The notes beneath the pieces are model-generated. The model did no database searches. It was not told the origin of the DNA and worked only from the letters and a program-made list of their open reading frames with translations. A program made the position numbers and the translations under genes. From Novosphingobium profundi (GTDB lineage: Bacteria; Pseudomonadota; Alphaproteobacteria; Sphingomonadales; Sphingomonadaceae), in assembly GCF_018491765.1 (NCBI RefSeq), contig NZ_JABWCU010000009.1:207309-271308 (forward strand): 64,000 nt of DNA, read 5' to 3'. The first letter of the stretch is position 1. Each line of letters starts with the position of its first letter. Below are positions 27,224 to 35,729 of the stretch, one piece after another.

Positions 27224-28111
27224 ATGAGCGGATCGTGGGATGGCATCGAGGAATTCGTAAGCGTGGCCCGCGCGGGCAGCTTCACCGGCGCGGCGCGCAG
27301 CTTCGGTGCCTCGGTCACGCACATGAGCCGTTCGGTCGGCCGTCTCGAGGCGCGCCTCGGCAACCAGCTGTTCCACCGCACCACCCGCTCGCTCAGCCTG
27401 ACCGAGGCAGGTCGCCACTTCCTCGATTCCGCCGCGCGCCTGATCGCCGAGCGCGACGACGCGATCGCGGCGATGACCGCGAGTGGATCGCCGCGCGGAC
27501 TGCTGCGGATCACCTGTTCCTACACACTGGGCGAGCGCTTCATCAGCCCGATCCTGCGCGACTACGCGCTCGAATACCCCGAGATCGCGGTGACCTGCGA
27601 TCTCGACAACGACGTGGTCGATCTCATCCGCGACGGCTACGACCTTGCCATCCGCACCGGGCATCTCGAGGATTCGCGCCTCGTCGCCACGCGCGTCGCT
27701 TCGCGCGCGGTCATCACGGTGGCCGCGCCCTCCTATCTCGAGCGTCATGGCACGCCCCAGCGGATCGCCGATCTCAAGCATCACGCCTGTCTCGTGGGAT
27801 CGAACCCGCTCTGGCAATTCGCGCGCGGCGAGACGTTTCGCCCCGAGGGCCGCTGGAAGGCGAATAGCGGGATCATGGTCCTCGACGCCGCGCTCGATGG
27901 CATGGGCTTGTGTCAGCTTCCGCGCTTCTACGCCGCCCAGCACGTGCGCAGCGGCAGCCTGTGCGAAGTGCTCAAAGCCGAATGCCCCGAGGACGAGCCG
28001 ATCTGGGCCGTCTACCCGCGTCCCAAGCACCACTCGCCCAAGGTCAGCACGCTGGTCGAGCGGCTGCGCGCGCAATTGCCGGGCCTCCTGAACGGCTCCG
28101 TGCCCGAGTGA
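27224..28111 (+). CDS. LysR-family regulator, divergent from the formaldehyde operon
   Basis: 295-aa LysR-type regulator. The N-terminal winged helix-turn-helix (EEFVSVARAGSFTGAARSFG through FHRTTRSLSLTEAG) is followed by a LysR substrate-binding domain. The CrgA/AaeR-like subgroup, which often recognises aromatic or aldehyde-type ligands, fits. The ATG at 27224 is preferred; an upstream in-frame extension overlaps frmA. The divergent placement suggests it controls frmA and itself. Confidence 0.9.
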   Translation: MSGSWDGIEEFVSVARAGSFTGAARSFGASVTHMSRSVGRLEARLGNQLFHRTTRSLSLTEAGRHFLDSAARLIAERDDAIAAMTASGSPRGLLRITCSYTLGERFISPILRDYALEYPEIAVTCDLDNDVVDLIRDGYDLAIRTGHLEDSRLVATRVASRAVITVAAPSYLERHGTPQRIADLKHHACLVGSNPLWQFARGETFRPEGRWKANSGIMVLDAALDGMGLCQLPRFYAAQHVRSGSLCEVLKAECPEDEPIWAVYPRPKHHSPKVSTLVERLRAQLPGLLNGSVPE

Positions 28112-28218
28112 TCGCGCACCGGGATCGATAGCCCAGGCCTATGCCAATCGTCGAAATCCCTATTGGACCCTACCTGCAACCTACTCGATAAGTGCCCGAC
28201 CAGAGGGAGAGGAAAGAT

Positions 28219-29247
28219 ATGGACCGGCGAGCATTTCTGGGCGCGAGCGCCATCGTACTGGCGACCATCGCCGCGCGCGGCCAGGCGTTTGCGGGGACCG
28301 GCAAGCCCGCCCAGGCACGGGTCATCATCGATAACGACTTCGCGGGCGATCCCGACGGCCTCTTCCAGCTGGCGCACCATCTGCTCTCGCCCTCGCTCGA
28401 CATCCCGCTTCTGGTCAGCTCGCATTTGCCCGTTGCCTTCGGCGGGTTGACCTCAGCGCAGGACGGGGTCGCCAAGGTCGAGCAACTGACGAAGGCCATG
28501 GCGATCGCGAGCCCGCCTCCAGTCCTGGCTGGCGCCCCGCTGCCAATTGCCAATCGCGCGGCGTGGAAGCCCAGCCCCGCGACCGCCGCGATCGTGCGCG
28601 AAGCCCTGCGCGAGGACACCGAGGCGCCCCTCGTCTACGCGGCCGGCGCCAGCCTCACCGAACTCGCCCTCGCCTGGCTGGCCGAGCCGCGCATTGGCCG
28701 CCGCCTGAAGCTGGTGTGGATCGGCGGGCGCGAACACCCCGGACTTGCGCTCCCACCACCGGGCCCGGACGAAGCCGAATTCAATTTCACGATCGATCCC
28801 ATTGCCGCACAAGTCATCTTCAACGAGTCCGACATCGAAATCTGGCAGGTCCCGCGCGACGCCTATCGCCAGATGCTGTACTCGAATGCGGAACTGGACG
28901 AGCTTGCCGGTTCGGGTCCGATCGGCGCCTTCCTCAAGGACGAGCTCGACAAAATGGCAGCGAATCTCGCGCACATCCCGGCTTTTGCCGCGATGCCCGC
29001 CTCGGAAACCTATGTGCTGGGCGACAGCCCGCTCGTCACCCTGACCGCGCTGCTCTCGCCCATACAGCCCGATCCGTCTTCGAGCCGCTATGTAGCAATG
29101 CCCACCCCTCGGCTGGCCGATGATGGCCGCTATCAGACGCGTGCGGGCGCACGCCCCATGCGGGTCTACACCGCGATCGATTCCAGGCTCACGATCCGCG
29201 ACATGACCGCCAAGTTCCGCGCCCACGCCCGCGCCAGCGGCGGCTGA
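28219..29247 (+). CDS. Exported nucleoside hydrolase-like protein
   Basis: 342-aa protein with a Tat-like leader: twin arginine in MDRRAFLG, a hydrophobic stretch, and a cleavage area near AFAGT. The mature N-terminus has the calcium-binding signature of inosine-uridine nucleoside hydrolases in modified form (IDNDFAGDPDG). The family's central and C-terminal regions can be followed (FTIDPIAAQVIFNE; MRVYTAID). The start is an ATG at 28219 with AGAGGAAAG upstream. It would cleave ribonucleosides or related N-glycosides in the periplasm; the substrate is unproven. Confidence 0.72.
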   Translation: MDRRAFLGASAIVLATIAARGQAFAGTGKPAQARVIIDNDFAGDPDGLFQLAHHLLSPSLDIPLLVSSHLPVAFGGLTSAQDGVAKVEQLTKAMAIASPPPVLAGAPLPIANRAAWKPSPATAAIVREALREDTEAPLVYAAGASLTELALAWLAEPRIGRRLKLVWIGGREHPGLALPPPGPDEAEFNFTIDPIAAQVIFNESDIEIWQVPRDAYRQMLYSNAELDELAGSGPIGAFLKDELDKMAANLAHIPAFAAMPASETYVLGDSPLVTLTALLSPIQPDPSSSRYVAMPTPRLADDGRYQTRAGARPMRVYTAIDSRLTIRDMTAKFRAHARASGG

Positions 29248-29265
29248 GCGCCCTGGCATGGCCGG

Positions 29266-29667
29266 TCAGCCTTCCTGGCGTGCCAGGAACTCGGCGCGCG
29301 CCTGCTCGATCTTCTCCCGGTTGCGCTCGGCCCAGGTCCAGACTCCGCAGAACGCCTCGCTGAGGCCGAGCCCCAATTCGGTGAGCGCGTAAACGACCTT
29401 GGGCGGGACGACGGGATGGACAGTGCGCGTAACGAGCCCGTCGCGCTCCATCGCGCGCAAGGTCTGCGTCAGCATCTTCTGGCTGATCCCTTCGCAGGCC
29501 CGTCCGAGCTCGCCGAAACGGCACTCGCCCTGTTCGGTCAGGATCTCGATCAGCAACATCGTCCACTTGTCCGCCACGCGCCCGATGATCTGGGTCACGA
29601 GACGGTCGAGTTCGGGATCGGTTTCGGGAAGCGACTGGAGATGTTCACGCAGGGAATCGGCAGACAT
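29266..29667 (-). CDS. HxlR-family winged-helix regulator
   Basis: 133-aa MarR-like HxlR regulator. The winged helix spans most of the protein: GRVADKWTMLLIEIL, then the recognition-helix segment GISQKMLTQTLRAMERDGL and the wing TRTVHPVVPPKVVYALTE. I chose the ATG at 29667, since the upstream in-frame TTG has no better ribosome-binding site. It is divergent from an SDR gene with an imperfect palindrome between them, a standard HxlR/oxidoreductase arrangement. Confidence 0.9.
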   Translation of the reverse strand: MSADSLREHLQSLPETDPELDRLVTQIIGRVADKWTMLLIEILTEQGECRFGELGRACEGISQKMLTQTLRAMERDGLVTRTVHPVVPPKVVYALTELGLGLSEAFCGVWTWAERNREKIEQARAEFLARQEG

Positions 29668-29688
29668 CCGCAATACTCTCTTTTTGGT

Positions 29689-29715
29689 AAGTATGGCACT
29701 TCAAGATGCCTACTT
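29689..29715. promoter_or_regulatory. Probable HxlR operator between regulator and SDR gene
   Basis: Two half-sites, AAGTATGGCA and TGCCTACTT, form an imperfect inverted repeat in the divergent region. AGTA/TACT half-sites are typical of HxlR-family operators. It sits 22 bases upstream of the regulator start. Confidence 0.5.
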
Positions 29716-29772
29716 TCCATTGGATAGCACAAGTCCCATCTTGAGGCGACACGAAGAAACGAGAGGTTCCCC

Positions 29773-30519
29773 ATGCAATTCGTCAACCGCAAGATTCTCA
29801 TCACCGGCGGCAATTCCGGGATCGGCCGCGCGCTCGCCGAAGCGCTGGTGGCCGCCGGCAACACGCTGATCGTGACCGGACGCAAAGCCGAGACACTGAA
29901 GGCGACGCTCGAGGCCAATCCCGCGATGTCCGGCTACGAACTCGACGTGACCGACACCGCCAGCCTCGCGGCCTTCACCAAGGCCGTCCTCGCCGACCAT
30001 CCCGACCTCGACGCCGTAATCCTCAACGCCGGGATCATGGAAGCCGAAGACTACGCCGCCGACCCGGTCTCGACCGAGGTGGCCGACCGCATTGTCGCGA
30101 CCAACCTCACCGCGCCGATCCACATGGCCGCCGCGTTCCTGCCGCACTTGCGCGCGCGCGCCGAAGCCGCGCTCGTCACGGTGTCCTCGGGACTTGCGTT
30201 CCTGCCGCTGGCGCGCACGCCGGTCTATTCGGCCAGCAAGGCCGCGATCCACTCGTTCACACAGTCGCTGCGCCACCAGTTGCGCGACACTTCGGTCGCG
30301 GTCCACGAAATCGCCCCGCCCGAAGTTGCCACCGAACTGACACCGGGCCAGTCGCAGCGCCCGACCGCGCTGCCGCTCGAGGCCTTCATCACCGAAGTCA
30401 CCGCGATCATGACGCAGGACGACGTGCCCGACGAGATCCTCGTCGAACGCGTCGCCTTCCTGCGCCAGGCCGAACGCGAAGGTCAGTTCGCCGAGCGCTT
30501 CGCGATGCTCAACGGCTGA
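29773..30519 (+). CDS. Short-chain dehydrogenase/reductase (DltE-like)
   Basis: 248-aa classical SDR. The nucleotide-binding motif is TGGNSGIGRAL, with LNAGIM for the NNAG position, the catalytic serine in TVSSGLAF and the YxxxK motif as YSASKAA. The C-terminus is short, as in DltE-type oxidoreductases. The start codon is an ATG after a GAGAGG. Its divergent HxlR neighbour suggests induction by an electrophile or aldehyde, as for similar pairs. The substrate is unknown. Confidence 0.9.
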   Translation: MQFVNRKILITGGNSGIGRALAEALVAAGNTLIVTGRKAETLKATLEANPAMSGYELDVTDTASLAAFTKAVLADHPDLDAVILNAGIMEAEDYAADPVSTEVADRIVATNLTAPIHMAAAFLPHLRARAEAALVTVSSGLAFLPLARTPVYSASKAAIHSFTQSLRHQLRDTSVAVHEIAPPEVATELTPGQSQRPTALPLEAFITEVTAIMTQDDVPDEILVERVAFLRQAEREGQFAERFAMLNG

Positions 30520-30523
30520 TCGA

Positions 30524-31687
30524 TCAGACTTCGCCGATCAGTTCGCGGCCGATGAGCATGCGGCGGATCTCGTTGGTACCTGCGCCGATGTCGAGGAGCT
30601 TGGCATCGCGCAGGTACCGCTCGACCGGCCAGTCGGTGGTGTAGCCCGCGCCGCCCAGCGCCTGCACCGCCTCGCCGGCCACGCGAAACGCGCTCTCGCT
30701 GGCGAGCAGGATTGCGCCGGCCGCGTCGAACCGCGTGGTCTGCCCCTGATCGCAGGCCCGCGCGACCGCGTAGACATAGGCCCGGGCCGACTGGAGGGCG
30801 ACGTACATGTCCGCCACCTTGGCCTGCATGAGCTGGAACGTGCCGATCGCGACGCCGAACTGACGGCGTTCGCGCACGAAGGGGATGACGGTGTCGAGGC
30901 ACGCCTGCATGATGCCCAGTTGCAGGCCGGCCAGCACGACGCGCTCGTAATCGAGCCCGCTCATCAGCACGCGCACACCGCCGCCGATCGGCCCCATGAC
31001 ATTGGCATCGGGTACGAAACAGCCCTCGAACACCAGTTCGCAGGTGGGCGAGCCGCGCATGCCCAGCTTGTCGATCTTCTGACCGATCGCGAAACCCGCC
31101 ATGCCCTTCTCGACGAGGAAGGCGGTGATGCCGCGCGACCCGGCGGCAGGATCGGTCTTGGCATAGACCACCAGGGTATCGGCGTAAGTGCCGTTGGTGA
31201 TCCAGAACTTGGTGCCGTCGAGACGCCAGCCGCCATCCACCGCCTCGGCCCGCAGCGCCATGCCCACGACATCCGAACCTGCCCCCGCCTCGGACATGGC
31301 CAGGCTGCCGAGATGCTCGCCACTGATCAATGGCGGCAGGTACTTGGCCTTCTGCGCCTCGGTACCCCAACGGCGGATCTGGTTGACGCAAAGATTGGAA
31401 TGCGCCCCATAGGACAGCCCGATCGACGCCGAGGCCCGGCTCACTTCCTCGAGCGCCACGACATGCTCGAGATAGCCCAGGCCAATTCCGCCCCATTCCT
31501 CCTCGACGGTGATCCCGTGCAGCCCCAGCGCGCCCATTTCGGGCCAGAGTTCGCGCGCGAACCAGTCCTCGCGGTCGATCCGCGCGGCAAGCGGCGCGAT
31601 CCGTTCCTCGGCGAAACGCGCGACGCTTTCGCGGATCATCTCGGCGCTTTCCCCAAGGGCAAAATCGAAGTGCGGGGTGGCTTTCAT
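30524..31687 (-). CDS. ivd: Isovaleryl-CoA dehydrogenase
   Basis: 387-aa acyl-CoA dehydrogenase of the leucine-degradation type. The [10 protein letters not shown] and [13 protein letters not shown] segments match isovaleryl-CoA dehydrogenase closely. The active-site glutamate falls in [10 protein letters not shown], the internal position used by this enzyme. The C-terminal [16 protein letters not shown] is standard. It feeds electrons to electron-transfer flavoprotein. The other leucine-catabolism genes (methylcrotonyl-CoA carboxylase, hydroxymethylglutaryl-CoA lyase) are not next to it here. Confidence 0.93.
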   Translation of the reverse strand: MKATPHFDFALGESAEMIRESVARFAEERIAPLAARIDREDWFARELWPEMGALGLHGITVEEEWGGIGLGYLEHVVALEEVSRASASIGLSYGAHSNLCVNQIRRWGTEAQKAKYLPPLISGEHLGSLAMSEAGAGSDVVGMALRAEAVDGGWRLDGTKFWITNGTYADTLVVYAKTDPAAGSRGITAFLVEKGMAGFAIGQKIDKLGMRGSPTCELVFEGCFVPDANVMGPIGGGVRVLMSGLDYERVVLAGLQLGIMQACLDTVIPFVRERRQFGVAIGTFQLMQAKVADMYVALQSARAYVYAVARACDQGQTTRFDAAGAILLASESAFRVAGEAVQALGGAGYTTDWPVERYLRDAKLLDIGAGTNEIRRMLIGRELIGEV

Positions 31688-31850
31688 CGGCTATCCTTTC
31701 CCGACCGCTTGCGCGGCCTTGTCTCCCGAGGCTTTGAGCCCCGTGTGTCTTGCTGTAGTTCTACCATGCACCGCCCGGATATCTGCCTGTCCGGTCGAGC
31801 AACAGTTTGCCTGCGCAACATCGCATTAGTAACGGAGGCATGCAACTATC

Positions 31851-32603
31851 GTGCACTCGCAAGAACCGAACAAGGCCCGGACAACGACCTTCACGAACCC
31901 CGATGCGCCGATCGCGACCGCGCCTGTCGTGCCCACCGAGGCCGCTGCGCCGCCGCGCGCGCAAGTTCTCGTGACATACGGATTCCTGCTCGTCATGGCG
32001 GTGGAACTCGTCACGCTCATCTTCTCGATGCGCTGGGCGCACGCCTTCCTGGTGACCGTGCTGATGATCGTGATCGCCCTGCCGGTCACCCCGAACCGGC
32101 GGCTCATCGCCAACGTCCCGGTCGAAATCCAGGTCTTTGCGGTCGCCTTCGTGTTCGCCACCCTGTTCCTGGGCGAAGTGGGCGATTTCTACGAAAAATT
32201 CTGGTGGTGGGACATCGCGCTCCACACCTGCTCGGGCGTGCTGCTGGGGCTCGCCGGGTTCCTCACGCTCTACCTGCTCAACGAGACCGAGACAGTGAGC
32301 GTGCACATGCGTCCGCTGTTCCTCGCGATCTTCGCCTTCTTCTTCAGCGTGGGCCTCGGCGCGATCTGGGAGATCTTCGAGTTCGCGATGGACCAGTTCT
32401 TCGGGCTCACGATGCAAAAGCCCATGCTGGGGGACCCATCGGGGCTTACCGACACGATGTGGGACCTGATCGTCGATACGCTGGGTGCGTTCGCCTCCAG
32501 CCTGCTTGGCCTGCTCTACATGCTTCAGGCGCGCAAGGAGGGACGGCGCGACTGGCTGCAGCGCTTCGTCGCGCGCTACCCGAACTTCTTCACCCGCACC
32601 TGA
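31851..32603 (+). CDS. Six-helix integral membrane protein (DUF2238/YjdF-like)
   Basis: 250-aa inner-membrane protein. After a polar 35-residue N-terminus there are about six membrane segments. The WWDIALHTCSGVLLG, GLGAIWEIFEF and DTMWDLIVDTLGA segments match the DUF2238/YjdF group. Conserved charged residues lie inside the membrane region (Asp, His, Glu), hinting at ion or redox chemistry, but no function is established. The start is GTG at 31851. Convergent with the crotonase-fold gene. Confidence 0.75.
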   Translation: MHSQEPNKARTTTFTNPDAPIATAPVVPTEAAAPPRAQVLVTYGFLLVMAVELVTLIFSMRWAHAFLVTVLMIVIALPVTPNRRLIANVPVEIQVFAVAFVFATLFLGEVGDFYEKFWWWDIALHTCSGVLLGLAGFLTLYLLNETETVSVHMRPLFLAIFAFFFSVGLGAIWEIFEFAMDQFFGLTMQKPMLGDPSGLTDTMWDLIVDTLGAFASSLLGLLYMLQARKEGRRDWLQRFVARYPNFFTRT

Positions 32604-32616
32604 TCCAAGGCGGCGT

Positions 32617-33390
32617 TCAGGCGCCGATGAAGTGCGCCGGGCGCCGCTCGAACACCGAGGCGACCCCTTCGGCATAGTCCGCCGTGGCACGCAGCGCGGC
32701 CTGCTCTGCGTGTTCGCGTCGCATGGAAGCAACCGCAGCATCCGCGACCCCGTCCATGAGCGTGCGCCGCACCGCCAGCAGCGCGAGCGGGGCATTGCCG
32801 GCAAGCTCGTGCGCCATGGCCAGCGCTTCCTGCGCCGCCGTGCCCTCGTCCGCCAGGCGGTCGACCAGTCCCCAGGCCAGCGCGGCATCGCCCTTCACCC
32901 GCTCGGACGAGAGCATCATCCAGCTTGCACGCTGTTCGCCCAGGAGGCGCGGCAGGGTGTAGGTCAGTGCAAACCCGGGATGGAAGCCCAGCCGGGTGAA
33001 GTTGGCCGACAACCGCGTCGTCGGGTCCGCGACACGGAAATCGGCGGTCAGCGCGAGGCCGAGGCCCGCCCCGATTGCACCGCCCTGCACCACCGCCACC
33101 ATCGGCTTGCGACGGCGAAACAAGCGCTCGGCCTGGCTGTAAAGCTGCGCGATCGCGGCCATGCCACTATGGCCCGCCAGACTGGCATCCCCTACCAGAT
33201 CGGCCCCCGCACAGAACGAGCGCCCCTTCGAGAGGAGCACCGAGCAGCGCAACTCGGGATCGTTGTCCACCTTGTAGACCGCATCGGCGATCTTGCGCAG
33301 GAGAACGGGGCAGGCGAAATTGTGTGGCGGCTTGGAAAACTGGATCGTCGCAACGTGGCCATCGCGCTCGAGCGTCACATCAACCGTCAT
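32617..33390 (-). CDS. Enoyl-CoA hydratase/isomerase-family protein
   Basis: 257-aa crotonase-fold protein. The oxyanion-hole segments are FCAGADL and GGAIGAGLGLAL. The two glutamates used by classical enoyl-CoA hydratase are not evident: the first site reads in the NFTRLGFHPG region and the second near ASWMMLSSE. Another reaction (isomerase, thioesterase or similar) is therefore possible. The ATG at 33390 has AGGAGA upstream; an in-frame TTG nine bases earlier is less likely. It is not in an obvious operon. Confidence 0.82.
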   Translation of the reverse strand: MTVDVTLERDGHVATIQFSKPPHNFACPVLLRKIADAVYKVDNDPELRCSVLLSKGRSFCAGADLVGDASLAGHSGMAAIAQLYSQAERLFRRRKPMVAVVQGGAIGAGLGLALTADFRVADPTTRLSANFTRLGFHPGFALTYTLPRLLGEQRASWMMLSSERVKGDAALAWGLVDRLADEGTAAQEALAMAHELAGNAPLALLAVRRTLMDGVADAAVASMRREHAEQAALRATADYAEGVASVFERRPAHFIGA

Positions 33391-33671
33391 CCCGTTCAAT
33401 CTCCTTCGCGAGCGTTAGAGCCGCACCGCAATCGTTATTCCAGAAAGAACCCCTCAAGTTCAAGCTCCTTGCCAACGTCCGGTGCGGCGTGACCGCTCAG
33501 CTGGCCGAAAAGTGCGCCGCCAGAACATGTTGCACTGCAGAAAATTGCGCTCGCCTGGGACCCGTTCCTGCGACATACTGCGGCCATGCACGAAGCCGGC
33601 CTCGACCTGCCCCTCCTCCCAGCCCGCGCGTCCCGCGACGGGCGGGATCGACGCGGGACCCGCGCGGCAAC

Positions 33672-34514
33672 GTGATCGATCCGGCCCTCTCCTCGGTCCA
33701 GACCTGGGCCGCTCCGGTGGGCCTCATGCTTCTGGCGGGACTGGCATCGGGCTTCGCGGCGGGCCTTTTCGGGATCGGGGGCGGCTTCGTCGTCGTGCCG
33801 GTCCTCTTCGTGATGCTGCCGCTGCTCGGCGCCAGCCCCGACAGCATCGCCCATGTCGCGATCGGCACCTCGCTCGCCACGATCCTCGTCACCTCGCTGC
33901 GCTCGGTCCAGGCTCATGCCCGGCGCGGGGCGGTCGACTTCACGCTGCTGCGCGCCTGGGCCCCCGGAGTGATACTGGGTGTCGGCGCGGGAGTGTTGCT
34001 GGCCTCGCGCGTCAGCGGGCAAGCGCTGGCGCTGATCTTCGGCCTCGGCGTCGCCGTGATGGCGCTGCATTTCCTGTTTCCGGTGCTTGCCTCGCGCCAT
34101 CTGCGCGATGAATTGCCCGGCGGCTTCGCCCGGATCGGCATTGCCGGCGGGATCGGCGCCTTCTCCTCGCTGCTCGGCATCGGCGGAGGGACCCTCGCGA
34201 TCATCGTGATGACTTTGTGCGGCAAGTCGATCCACCGCTCGATCGCGACCGCTTCGGGGGTCGGCTTCCTGATCGCGGTTCCCGGTACGCTGGGCTTCGT
34301 TGCCATCGGCCTTGGCACGGCGGGCCTTCCGACGGGATCGCTCGGCTACGTCAACCTGCCCGCGACACTGGCGATCGTGAGCACTTCGATCTTTTCCGCG
34401 CCTTGGGGAGCCGCCACCGCGCATCGCCTGCCGCCCTCGGTGCTCAACCCCGTCTTCGGCCTCTACCTGCTGTTCGTCGCGGCCACGATGGTCCGCAACG
34501 CGCTGGGAGCCTGA
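33672..34514 (+). CDS. Sulfite exporter TauE/SafE-family transporter
   Basis: 280-aa integral membrane protein with about eight helices in two related halves. The repeated glycine-rich motifs GLFGIGGGFVVVPVLF and LLGIGGGTLAIIVM are characteristic of the TauE/SafE family. It may export sulfite, sulfoacetate or another small organic anion. The start is GTG at 33672, which overlaps the stop of a 29-codon upstream reading frame as GTGA. The next gene begins 51 bases downstream and may be co-transcribed. Confidence 0.85.
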   Translation: MIDPALSSVQTWAAPVGLMLLAGLASGFAAGLFGIGGGFVVVPVLFVMLPLLGASPDSIAHVAIGTSLATILVTSLRSVQAHARRGAVDFTLLRAWAPGVILGVGAGVLLASRVSGQALALIFGLGVAVMALHFLFPVLASRHLRDELPGGFARIGIAGGIGAFSSLLGIGGGTLAIIVMTLCGKSIHRSIATASGVGFLIAVPGTLGFVAIGLGTAGLPTGSLGYVNLPATLAIVSTSIFSAPWGAATAHRLPPSVLNPVFGLYLLFVAATMVRNALGA

Positions 34515-34565
34515 TCCTATCGACGCCACCTGACATCACGCACCACGAGGAGGAGGAATAGCACC

Positions 34566-35711
34566 ATGACCCCAGCCCTGAGCCGCCGTGCCCTGATCGG
34601 ATCGGCCGCAGCCGGCACCACGCTTGGCCTCGCCGCGACCGGCGGCTCGCGCAGCGCCCTGGCCGTTTCGCCCGTGCCGCCCCCCTCCAATGCCGCCGCC
34701 CTGTTCGGGCCTCCTGCAGGCCTTGCCCAACTCAGCCGCAACGAGAATCCCTACGGCCCTTCGCCCAAGGCGCGCCAGGCGATCGCCGAAGCCTGCACCA
34801 ACGGTGCCTATTACGCCGACCGCGGCCTCGCCCGCCTGACCGACATGATCGCCGAGCGCCATTCGCTGAGCGCCAAGCAGGTGGTGGTGAGCTCCGGCTC
34901 GACCGAAGTGCTGAGCTGCGCGTCGCTCTCGCTCTCTGGAAAGGGCGCGATCCTGTGTCCCGAGCTGTTCTGGGATACGACCGTCACCTACGCCGAGCGC
35001 AAGGGCGCCACGCTCAAACGGGTGCCCCTCGGCAAGGACATGGGCATCGACCTGGCCGCGATGAAGGCGGCGATCACGCCCGAGATCGGCCTCATCCATA
35101 TCTGCAATCCGAACAACCCGACCGCGATGTCGCTCGACGGCGACGCCTTGCGCACGTTCATCCGCGCCGTCGATCCGGCAATCACGGTACTGGTCGACGA
35201 AGCTTACATGGAGCTGACCGCCCGTCCCGACTATACTTCGGTCGTCGACCTCCTTGCCGAGCGCGAGAACCTGATCGTGTGCCGCACGTTCTCGAAGATA
35301 TACGGCATGGCCGGGCTGCGCCTCGGCTACGCGCTCACGTCCGAGGCGATGGCCGCGCGCCTGCAAGGCTATCTCATGAGCTTTGGTGGCAACACCGCCG
35401 GGCTCGCTGCGGGCATCGCCTCGTACAACGACGAACCGTTCCTGCGCTATTCCAAGGACCATATTCTCGAAGCGCGCGCCGCCATCCTCGAGGCGGTGGC
35501 CCAGGCCGGCCTGACCGCGCTGCCCTCGGACGCCAGCTTCGTCTACGTCAAGGTGCCCGACGCCGACGCGCTCCACGCCGCGATGGCCAAGGCGCAGGTC
35601 GCGATCCGCCCCGCCTATGGCCCCTGGACACAGTGGTCGCGCGTCAGCACCGGCAAGATGCCCGACGTCGCGCGTTACGCCGAGACGCTGAAACGCTTCT
35701 ACCAGGCGTAA
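34566..35711 (+). CDS. Tat-exported PLP aminotransferase (HisC-like)
   Basis: 381-aa fold-I aminotransferase of the histidinol-phosphate type. The substrate-binding RNENPYGPSP, the HICNPNNPT motif, VDEAYMEL and the PLP-lysine motif RTFSKIYGMAG are present. Unusually, the first ~33 residues look like a twin-arginine signal (SRRALIGSAAAG, then an Ala/Gly-rich hydrophobic stretch), so the enzyme may act in the periplasm with PLP already bound. This agrees with Tat export of folded cofactor enzymes. The in vivo amino donor and substrate are unknown. Confidence 0.85.
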   Translation: MTPALSRRALIGSAAAGTTLGLAATGGSRSALAVSPVPPPSNAAALFGPPAGLAQLSRNENPYGPSPKARQAIAEACTNGAYYADRGLARLTDMIAERHSLSAKQVVVSSGSTEVLSCASLSLSGKGAILCPELFWDTTVTYAERKGATLKRVPLGKDMGIDLAAMKAAITPEIGLIHICNPNNPTAMSLDGDALRTFIRAVDPAITVLVDEAYMELTARPDYTSVVDLLAERENLIVCRTFSKIYGMAGLRLGYALTSEAMAARLQGYLMSFGGNTAGLAAGIASYNDEPFLRYSKDHILEARAAILEAVAQAGLTALPSDASFVYVKVPDADALHAAMAKAQVAIRPAYGPWTQWSRVSTGKMPDVARYAETLKRFYQA

Positions 35712-35729
35712 AATCCGCCAGGCGGTGGG

